Part shown: piece after piece, positions 11,301 to 17,428 of the stretch | Numbering within the stretch: the stretch's first letter is position 1 | How the letters are laid out: every line of letters starts with the position of its first letter | DNA from: Gigaspora margarita | Lineage: Eukaryota > Glomeromycota > Glomeromycetes > Diversisporales > Gigasporaceae | Reading direction: 5' to 3' | Assembly: GCA_009809945.1 (NCBI GenBank) | Contig: WTPW01000596.1 | Span: 1 to 64,000, forward strand | Length of the DNA stretch: 64,000 nucleotides | Translations under genes and position numbers: made by a program | The notes under the pieces: generated by a model | The model's database searches: none | What the model saw: the letters and a program-made list of their open reading frames with translations, nothing else | What the model was told of the DNA's origin: nothing

Positions 11301-13715
11301 GTAAATAACAACAAATTGTAATATGTTGACTTAGTATAATACTGTAAATATGTCATTAACATAGATAATAATTAACCAACGACACCCCATGTTACAATTA
11401 ATCTCACTATGCTACGTTTTAATTGACGATGTTCTATTTAACAAATGAATATACATAATCGAACTTACCCTCTGATAGTGGTAATTAATGTAATCAATTA
11501 AAATAATATATTGCAATAATAACAAAATTTTAATTAATAAATGGAATATTCGAACTTACTCCCTGAAATTTGTGGTTAATGTCGATTAAAATCTTATTTA
11601 GCAATAATAGAAAATTTTATTTTAATAAATAAATATGCATAAACGACTTACTTCCTGGTATCGGTAGTTAATACAATTTATTAAATACTATTTAGCAATA
11701 ATAGTAAAATTTTAATTTAAAAAATGTATATAAATAATTGAACGTACCCGCTGGTAATGGTAATTAATATAAGTAATAGTAAAATTTTAATTTGACAAGT
11801 GAATATACAATTGAACTTACATTCTGATAATTAATGTAATCGTTTAGAATACACGTATTTAGCAATTAATTAATTTAACAAATGAATATACTTAATAGAG
11901 CTTACTTCCTAGTAATTAAATTTAATCAATTAAAATATTATTTAGCATTAATGATTAATTTAATAAACGTATATAAGTAATCGGACTTACAATCTGGTAG
12001 TTAATACAACCGATTAAAACATTAATTAATATTTAAATCCGGATTTAATAAATGAATAAACGTAATCGAACTTACGATCTAGTAATAATTGATTAAAATA
12101 TTATTTTAGCAGTAATGGTAAAAATTTAATTTGACAAATGAATATACGTGGTTGATCTTACGTTCTAGTAGTAATTGATTAAAAATATTATTTAATAACA
12201 ATAATAACTAATGAACAAATGAATATAGACATGCATAAATCATACTTACTTTCTGATATCGATTAAATATTATTATTTAGCACTTATTGTAGATTCTAAT
12301 CTATCAAATGAATATACTTAATCAAACTTACTCCCTGGTAGTGAATCAATTAAAAATATTATTTAGCAATAATAGTAAAATTTTAATTAAAAATGAATAT
12401 ACTTACGATCTGATAGTTAATGTATTCGATTGATGTATTATTTAGCAATAATACAGTAATAGGCATTTTTAATCTAATGAATTAATATACATAATCGCGC
12501 TTACTTGCTGATAGTTAATGTAATAGATGAAAAGGTTATTAATATTTAAACTCTAATTTATCAAAAAAATGTACGTAATCATGCTTACTTTCTGGTAGTC
12601 AATATAATCGATTAATAATCATTAGCAATAATAGTAAAGTTGTTAATTTAACAAATGAATGTATATAATCGAGCTTACAATCTTGTAATTAATATAATCG
12701 ATTAATATGTATTTATTAGCAATATCTGTAAAATTTTAATTAAAAAATGAATATACATCTCGAACTTACTTGCTGGGAATTAATATAATCGATTTAGCAA
12801 CAATAGTAACCTTTAATTAAATAAATTTACGCAATCGAACTTACTAACTAAAAATTAATGTAATCGATTAAAAATATTATTTGTAATAATAATAATGGCA
12901 AATGTTATTGTGGTTTGTAAAATTTTGCAAACCCAATAAAAATATGTATGCAATAGAACTTACTTTCTGATAATTAATTTAATCAATTAAGATAAATTAT
13001 TATTTAACAGTCAATTATTGACATTTAAACCTATTTTTAAAAATAAATATGTAATCGACCTAATCGAACTTACTTTCTAGTAATCATCAAAATATTATTC
13101 AATAATAATTAATATTTATTTCTAAAATGTTAACGACCAAAATACTATTTTACCATATCATCATGAAATAACCTCTAAGCGTTATTTCGGGTCACGTAGT
13201 TTGAAGAGAACTAATAAGTTAATTTAGTAAAAACTTTTAATAACAAAATTATGACTCATATTCGGTTAAATTAATTATTAGCTTCTTCAAACAGCTTATC
13301 TCGAAGTAACGCCCTGGTCGTTTATTTTGTGATGATACAGTATCAAGATTGATATTTGATTTGAAAAGTAAAAATATGTAATGGAACATACATTTTGTCA
13401 ATTAATGGCACTCCTGTGAAATTGAATTTAAATAATTACGAATTTCATTCAAATTCATCAATTAAATCACATGAATTTATAAAACGCATCCATGGTATTT
13501 ATGACTTATTGCATGTTTTTTTTTCTGAGTTTTGCATAACTTAATTATTCACATTATGGTATAAATTAAGGTTGATATGCAGAACGCTTTCCAGTTTTTG
13601 GGATATATGTAAAACACCATAGCTGCATTTTAACAACAGATTTATTACATATCAAGATCTACGGACCATCAAATTCATCGGATTCATCGGGCGATCCAAG
13701 TGAGTGATTTGACAT
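1..13715 (-). CDS. Gene copy A: ankyrin/helical protein with 83 three-nucleotide microexons (partial at left edge)
   Basis: Multi-exon gene read right to left. Exon 1 is 13663-13715 (ATG at 13713-13715). A tentative 5-nt exon 2 is at 13618-13622 and a 22-nt exon 3 at 13392-13413. Then come 83 microexons of 3 nt (13076 down to 2459) and a large exon from 2378 to beyond position 1. The acceptor of the large exon is TTAATAG followed by CGTC at 2378. It leaves one base completing a codon, so the incoming intron is phase 2; exon 3 also ends in phase 2. The encoded protein is a short acidic N-terminus, an ~84-residue Leu/Lys/Glu-rich segment from the microexons, about ten ankyrin repeats, then long helices around a hydrophobic stretch. 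The copy has two single-base frameshifts (near 1271-1274 and 393-397) and one broken microexon acceptor. Function is unknown. The exon-intron structure is inferred from splice motifs, phase and comparison with copy B, not from transcripts. Confidence 0.72.
2961..3771. mobile_element. piggyBac-type non-autonomous element in a microexon intron (A only)
   Basis: The ends are TTCGTGA...TCACGAA with the longer terminal motif GAACCAGTGAAAAA inverted at both ends. TTAA is duplicated at 2957-2960 and 3772-3775, the signature of piggyBac-type insertion. It is absent from the matching intron of copy B. The interior (3117-3235) resembles 62110-62220, and 3308-3600 is a palindromic ATCGATTA-rich block. 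It encodes no recognisable protein. The host intron keeps its GT and AG. Confidence 0.75.
3308..3600. repeat. Palindromic AATCGATTA-rich block
   Basis: Many alternating copies of AATCGATTAATCGATTA and TTGCAACTAATCG in both orientations, able to fold on itself. It lies inside the 2961-3771 element. A rough CAATCGATTAGTTG dyad borders it on each side. Confidence 0.7.
5443..5870. mobile_element. MITE with TTGCGGTTTGCAAA ends (shared with B 23213-23570)
   Basis: Inverted ends TTGCGGTTTGCAAA and TTGCAAACCGCA, located in the intron between microexons 5385 and 5894. It is present at the same place in copy B, so it predates the duplication. A short relative with similar ends lies at 5951-6021 in A and 23666-23737 in B, and another at about 30118-30362 in B. 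It contains a TTAGGTTAGG run and no coding capacity. Confidence 0.65.
6915..7108. mobile_element. Palindromic TA-flanked MITE with CCGAAAATAAGC ends (A only)
   Basis: Long inverted ends CCGTATTCCTCCGAAAATAA at left and the complement at right, with TA duplicated at 6913-6914 and 7109-7110. It is 194 bp, absent from the same intron in copy B, and so a recent Tc1/mariner-type insertion. Internal copies of GGGTGCTTATTTTCGGG are present. Relatives occur at 63268-63582 and, as a single end, near 56048. Confidence 0.85.
7975..8886. mobile_element. ~0.9-kb non-autonomous element in a microexon intron (B counterpart 25466-26405)
   Basis: Ends CCTATAAGAAAAATG and the inverted CTTTTCTTATATGG. The outer parts carry repeated TGGCACGGGT-type motifs. 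The centre holds a large dyad around 8290-8470 (GAACCCGAATTGTATCCT inverted). It is shared by both copies. Copy B has an extra palindrome (25851-26036) inserted in it. No coding region is recognised. Confidence 0.6.
10130..10790. mobile_element. Composite insertion in the intron between microexons 10074 and 10824
   Basis: The outer part (about 10130-10390) is shared with copy B (27765-28040) and contains an inverted pair around TTGTGTCCGATACAAAA. The inner part, about 10395-10780, is found only in A and has weak inverted ends ATTATTCCCCG / CGGGGATTAAA. There is no protein homology that I recognise. Confidence 0.5.
11268..11432. mobile_element. Palindromic MITE (B counterpart 28529-28650)
   Basis: Ends GGGGCATCGTCAATTAAAA and the inverted ATGCTACGTTTTAATTGACGA, in the intron between microexons 11202 and 11469. 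The B copy is shortened internally. It is an old insertion that predates the gene duplication. Confidence 0.65.
13132..13347. mobile_element. Palindromic MITE in the intron after exon 3 (B counterpart 30541-30790)
   Basis: Imperfect inverted arms: ATATCATCATGAAATAA...TAGTTTGAAGAGAACTAATA at left matches the complement of the right arm, ending TTATTTTGTGATGATAC. Copy B carries it too, with a ~37-bp stretch of the left arm tandemly duplicated (30560-30635). Confidence 0.65.
13392..13413 (-). CDS. Exon 3 of gene A (22 nt)
   Basis: Flanked by the acceptor TTTCACAG and the donor GTATGTTCC. The only open frame enters in phase 1 and encodes about VPLIDK, leaving AT for the next codon, so it exits in phase 2, the phase of all following microexons. 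Copy B has the same 22-nt exon (30837-30858) with one substitution and the acceptor TTTATAG. The next intron (13077-13391) carries a palindromic MITE in both copies. Confidence 0.65.
13618..13622 (-). CDS. Tentative 5-nt exon 2 of gene A (CTATG)
   Basis: Exon 1 ends in phase 2, but the 22-nt exon 3 is open only if entered in phase 1. An exon of 3n+2 bases is therefore required between them. The sequence CTATG, after an ATGCAG acceptor and before a GTGTTT donor, satisfies this and is conserved in copy B (31015-31019). The preceding intron would be only 40 nt in both copies, which is short, and GTGTTT is a weak donor. The reading frame demands something here; this is the best candidate I see. 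Confidence 0.4.
13663..13715 (-). CDS. Exon 1 of gene A (start codon)
   Basis: Fifty-three nucleotides: an ATG followed by 16 more codons and two extra bases. The N-terminus reads MSNHSLGSPDESDEFDG, an acidic Ser/Asp/Glu-rich tail with no signal peptide. The exon is conserved in copy B (31060-31112) with one silent Ser change (TCC/TCT). An in-frame TGA lies upstream and this is the first ATG after it. The donor is GTAGAT in A and GTAAAT in B. Read-through would hit a stop at once in both copies (TAG or TAA inside the donor), which supports splicing here. The exon ends in phase 2. Confidence 0.65.
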
Positions 13716-13860
13716 ATTATTTTTCTTAATATTATTGAATCAAATGACAATTATTACAGAGTTGAAAAAGAGATACAAGAAGATTATCATTTATGAGGAC
13801 ACCTGAATATATGGGGTTTTTGCCTTGAAAATGACCCTACGGTAGGGTTGGCACATTTAT
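13716..13860 (-). promoter_or_regulatory. Probable promoter and 5' UTR of gene A
   Basis: Conserved with the corresponding flank of copy B (31113-31260), while the DNA farther out differs. A TATA-like CATATATTC lies near 13806-13815, about 95 nt before the ATG, and a TATATATTCATG-type sequence is found at the same place in B. No other element is recognised. Confidence 0.35.
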
Positions 13861-14115
13861 TCATTGAGAATAGCTCCATTGCATTACTCTATTGAGAATA
13901 ATTTCCGAATGGAACCAATGGAAGCCAACAACTCCATTGACATGCTCAGATTATTAGTATATGGGGTTAGAAATTGGAACCCTATTCTTTATTAGCTTTT
14001 TTCTATTGGTTCCATTAAGTTCACCATTGCTCCATTGGGTTCTCCATTGGCGCCATTTGACTCCATTGGTAACTATCTCACTTTCTCAATTGAGTATATC
14101 TATTGCCAACCCTGC
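13845..14115. mobile_element. MITE with AGGGTTGGCA ends, upstream of gene A
   Basis: Inverted ends AGGGTTGGCACA and TTGCCAACCCTG. The interior is rich in TCCATTGGTTCCATT repeats in both orientations. A truncated copy is at 31240-31455 in front of gene B, where the duplication ends. Confidence 0.6.
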
Positions 14116-14202
14116 TGTCCTACGGCACTAGAAAAAAGTTTTTTTTTTTGAGTAAACAGTAAATAAAGATCGTGTAACCCAAACAACCCAAATTTGAGGT
14201 TA

Positions 14203-14467
14203 GCTAAAGCCGTGTACCCACGTGATTTTTTGAAATTTTAATTAAAATTAGGGTTAGAGCTTGTTTATCATTAGGGTTGGTTAGAATTAGAAAAAATAAA
14301 TAAGTAATATTACCTTTCTGACATTTTTTTATTAATGGCCCAAGACAGGGTTAGACAGCGTTTTTATGTTACGTTTTTTTTGTTTTTTGACTTCTTCGTG
14401 TAAACAGAATCTCGTGACAGGTTGGTTGATTTTCACAACAATGTTACGTGGGTACACGACTTTAGCC
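14203..14467. mobile_element. Palindromic MITE with GTGTACCCACGTGA ends
   Basis: Inverted ends TAAAGCCGTGTACCCACGTG and ACGTGGGTACACGACTTTAG. The middle part (14240-14370) resembles 36750-36880, so this is a dispersed family. A small open frame across it is not considered a gene. Confidence 0.7.
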
Positions 14468-14933
14468 ACAAATTTGATGATCTTCGCAAAATTTTTATTA
14501 TTGAATAAAAATCAAAATCGTGTAACGATTCCTGTAGGTCATTTACAAGCCAAAATTTTTGTTATTGATGGTAAATAATCTAAATACAGTAGTTTGCTCA
14601 TTTTAAGTTTCTGCCGTACGGATAAATAATTGCTTTTAAGTTTTATTATTTTTGGCGCATTATTTCCATGAAAAGAGGTTGAGAATTCTAGATCCTTCCT
14701 TTTTATTGAGATTGATAAGTTATTTTCAATGTGTTACTATTATTCTCGCTCGGATTTCATATTAAACACTTTCTTTATTAGAAATTATGAAGATACATGA
14801 TGGGAGTAGTGCTCCACTTCATCACTTTTTTTTCTGCTATTACATATTGTGCTCCTAAACGACTCTATATGCACGTGAACATGCTCACGTGACGAAGCAT
14901 GGTTTAATTGAGGATCACCAACGATAAGGTGTG
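14468..14933. other. AT-rich intergenic stretch, nothing recognised
   Basis: No splice-consistent open frame and no repeat that I can relate to others in the window, apart from a CACGTGA dyad near 14870-14890. Confidence 0.5.
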
Positions 14934-15165
14934 GCGCATTCTACTTTATAAAGTAGCGAGTTAGAACCCACGCTTATGGTGCGCACGCTATGGTGCGGCG
15001 CCTTCAACTCGTTACATACATCAATTTTTTCAAATTTTCTTTTTTTTTCCCTCGAGTTCGAGCCCACGCTATGGTGTGGTGCCTTCAACTCGGTACACAT
15101 GACAACATAAAGTAGCGAGTTCGAGCCACGCTATGGTGCGGCGCCTTCAACTCGCTACGCATAAC
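14934..15165. repeat. Three copies of a short GC-rich palindromic unit
   Basis: The units begin near 14948, 15050 and 15113. Each reads roughly AGCGAGTTCGAGCCCACGC, then TATGGTGCGGCGCCTTCAAC, then TCGCTAC, with complementary ends (GTAGCGAGTT / AACTCGCTAC). This is much richer in GC than the surroundings. The origin is unknown; it is not a canonical tRNA. Confidence 0.6.
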
Positions 15166-15880
15166 AACAAGCAGGGCGATAGGTGCAATGAATGAGAGGG
15201 CGGGAGTGATGGGAGCCAGATCATAATCGGACATCAAAGAGAACAAGTGACAAGACAAGCGAAGTAAGAAAGCACTAAGATTCACCATTTACTCCCACAT
15301 TTATCTTATAATCTCTGCTGCATGCATACGTATCTATAATCTCTATCACATGCATATCTATAATCATATGCTATTACCTTTTTCAGTCCTTTTTCATATG
15401 GGCCTCAATTTCATGTAAGCTACAAATCAGGTTATCCTCGCGATAATAACCCTAGCGTGACTATCGTCAACGCATAGGGTTAGTTAATGTAGAGAGATTT
15501 TGATCCTCATTCACCCTATCGAGATTGATAACTTAATAAAATTTTTCCATGCGTTACATTATTTCTATACAGGAAGATTGAAGTTTTAAATTTACTGTAC
15601 CGTACGTACACTTAAACAAAGTCTCTTACTGTTACACAAATTTCCTTCTTTGATAGCAATTTCTTTTGTGCATTTAATTAATAATTTCAGAAACGAATAA
15701 AAAGGTTTACTTTCAATATAATATGATTTTTTTTACTTATTCCTCCTAATTTCGTTTTTAAAAACAGTACCACATTTAGTAAATTTATTATTTCTTAATA
15801 CTAAAAAGGAAATCACATGTGGATGGGAAGGCAAAATTTTCAGGGGATTTGCAAGTTACAAACATAAGGTGGAAAGGGAT
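15166..15880. repeat. Intergenic DNA including a segment repeated at 35945-36110
   Basis: From 15600 to 15790 the sequence (TACACTTAAAC, GTCTCTTACTGTTACAC, TTTCCTTCTTTGA, TATTCCTCCTAATTTCG) matches 35945-36110 in the same orientation with about 20 percent differences by eye. The rest (15166-15600) shows nothing recognisable. Confidence 0.6.
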
Positions 15881-15889
15881 AATTTGACG

Positions 15890-16030
15890 AATTTGGATAT
15901 CTCGTGGTCTAATGATCAGAATTGATAATTTTTATACCATTCGATTTGTCTCAATGAGACGAATCTAATGGTGCAAGCTCACCCGATTATGATCACTGGA
16001 TCACAAGTATTATCAGACCCTCAAGGGTCA
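15890..16030. repeat. Palindromic element, GGATATCTCGTGGTC family
   Basis: Dyad around ACCATTCGATTTGTCTCAA and its complement, with outer arms GATCAGAATT / GATTATGATCACTGGATC. Similar elements lie at 48780-48975, 49040-49155 and 51930-52210, so this is a dispersed MITE-like family. Confidence 0.55.
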
Positions 16031-16077
16031 TTTTGGTGCAACATATAATCGATAATACGGTATATCATATCGGATCG

Positions 16078-16370
16078 AATTAGTGATTTGAACTGGTTGG
16101 GCTACAATCGGTTAATCGACCCGAACCGAGTAAGTTTCGGTAATCGGTTGACCCGTACAACCGGTTGAGATCGGTTGACGAGCAAAAGTTCCGAGAAGAA
16201 AATGAATGAACATAGTAGACGAGCAAGGTTGAGACAAAAATTTGAGTAAAGGTCCGAGAATTCCCGAAAGTTATGTGAAGCAATCTTAATCGGTTGACAC
16301 CAAATATTTCGTATTTCGGCTCGGTTAACCGATTAAAAAAAATTTTATCGGTTCAAATCACTAATTTGTA
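16078..16370. mobile_element. MITE with TTAGTGATTTGAAC ends
   Basis: Inverted ends GAATTAGTGATTTGAACTGG and CGGTTCAAATCACTAATTTG. The interior is filled with CGGTTGACC / TCGGTTAACCGA motifs. It sits in the 3' flank of gene B. A short minus-strand open frame inside it is not a gene. Confidence 0.75.
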
Positions 16371-16840
16371 TTTTACAATACAATTAGTATTCTTTATTAT
16401 AACAATAAATTTTTGTTATTTCATATTTGTATAATATCTACATTTTTTTTCCTTTTACACCAAAAACCTTTGAAGTATCTTATTTTGAAAATGGCGATTT
16501 GAGACTTCGACGAAATCACTCGAAATTTGATTGGTTGACATTCACGATATTATCTACATAAACTCAGTGCTAAGATTCTTTTGCATTATAAGCCAAATAT
16601 AATGATTATACATTTAACGTATTTAACATTTAATTATTCTCATCTATCTATTTTATTGAATATAGATTGAATTGTCATAAATAATTTAAAAGATCTAAAC
16701 TAAATTCGCTTTCAAGACACGTTCGAACCCAATCATTGCTTAGAAGTTTTTTCTGCATATTTTAATATCTGATATAGTCTCTTGATAATGACTAAATGGT
16801 ATTTATTAAGCATCACACTAGCTTGCACTTGAGCTCATGT
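16370..16840. repeat. Inverted duplicate of 38255-38645
   Basis: Stretches such as CCTTTGAAGTATCTTATTTT, TTCAAGACACGTTCGAA and TCTCTTGATAATG appear in reverse orientation at 38255-38645, about 22 kb away. Weaker similarity continues outward (15830-15860 with 38700-38770). The segment is the 3' flank of gene B, so the partner may be what remains of the flank of another family member. Confidence 0.7.
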
Positions 16841-17127
16841 TTATGCGAAGGATTATTACGTTCAGTGAAGGCGTAGGGTATATATAAATATAGAACACCT
16901 AAAATATCATACAAAACATCACTGAACAGACTTAATACAAATTAGTCATAGATATCCGAAATAAGAACTGACAAAATATAACCATTGTTTATTGTGTTAA
17001 TGAGTTAATTATACTGCAAATCTAAATTATATATATTTATAATAAATAAATAAATATTATTACATATAATTAAGATAAAAAAAACCTTAATTACTAAGGA
17101 AAAATCTTAAAAATATATAATAATATG

Positions 17128-17292
17128 AAATAAAAACATAATAAGAATAAAATAAAATAGAAATAAAAACATAATAAGAATAAAATAAAATAGAAATAAA
17201 AACATAATAAGAATAAAATAAAATAGAAATAAAAACATAAGAAGAATAAAATAAAATAGAAATAAAAACATAATAAGAATAAAATAAAATAG
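17128..17292. repeat. 33-bp tandem repeat, 5 copies
   Basis: Five near-identical units of AAATAAAAACATAATAAG followed by AATAAAATAAAATAG, starting at 17128, 17161, 17194, 17227 and 17260. One unit has AAG for AAT. It is a pure A/T/G minisatellite just beyond the 3' end of gene B. The flanking 16841-17127 and 17293-17428 are plain AT-rich sequence. Confidence 0.9.
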
Positions 17293-17428
17293 AATACTAA
17301 GAATTTTGACTATTTAAAAGAATTATTATATCTTTAAAATAAATATAAATTATGAATAAAGTAAAATAGAATACTAAGGACTTTTACTATAAAGAGACTT
17401 CAAATAATAATTCGTGATATGTTTTCAT

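Larger units (their letters stand above)
2459..13076 (-). other. Array of 83 three-nucleotide microexons, gene A
   Basis: Every unit reads YAG|NNN|GTAAG (or GTAGG, GTATG, GTAAT, GTAAA, GTGAG, GTACG) on the minus strand. First base (plus coordinate) of each 3-nt exon: 2459, 2558, 2650, 2726, 2819, 2900, 3796, 3894, 3984, 4074, 4160, 4240, 4328, 4411, 4508, 4598, 4683, 4763, 4854, 4957, 5051, 5138, 5227, 5312, 5385, 5894, 6054, 6145, 6231, 6338, 6417, 6493, 6582, 6668, 6780, 6870, 7154, 7243, 7336, 7426, 7511, 7635, 7725, 7811, 7906, 8915, 9004, 9094, 9165, 9256, 9358, 9457, 9555, 9648, 9726, 9797, 9888, 9986, 10074, 10824, 10926, 11016, 11105, 11202, 11469, 11560, 11652, 11748, 11821, 11906, 11991, 12076, 12163, 12250, 12332, 12407, 12505, 12589, 12679, 12770, 12845, 12964, 13074. 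Introns begin near GTAAGTTCGATTACGTA and end near GATTACATTAACTACCAG, with ATTAAC as a possible branch site. No 2- or 4-nt unit was found, and all long gaps are explained by inserted elements. Joined in phase 2 the triplets contain no stop. Phase 0 has a TGA (unit 5138) and phase 1 has many TAA. The acceptor of unit 6493 is CAC instead of CAG. Confidence 0.85.
60..14115. repeat. Segmental duplication, copy A (partner 18570-31455)
   Basis: Direct duplication covering the whole gene and its promoter, collinear from about 60 to 14115 with about 18570 to 31455. Nucleotide differences look like roughly 7-10 percent by eye in exons and introns, plus indels. Several MITEs are present at the same site in both copies and predate the duplication. 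Others are copy-specific (2961-3771, 6915-7108 and about 10395-10780 in A; 25851-26036 and about 30165-30345 in B). Confidence 0.9.

Noticed and set aside
2459..13076. CRISPR-like array (regular ~90-bp repeats)
   Set aside because: Repeats diverge strongly from one another, the variable part is 3 nt, there are splice motifs and no cas genes, and the DNA is eukaryotic.
2459..13076. Plain satellite DNA with no coding role
   Set aside because: Invariant AG-NNN-GT spacing, a stop-free phase set by both flanking exons, and preservation in two diverged copies are not expected of a satellite. Transcript data are still lacking.
2459..13076. Reading each triplet as its own codon (phase 0)
   Set aside because: Unit 5138 would be TGA, and the frame would not match exon 3 or the ankyrin exon.
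14915..15288. Two minus-strand frames with repeated ELKAPHHSV
   Set aside because: The repeated peptide simply reflects the three GC-rich palindromic repeat units at 14934-15165.
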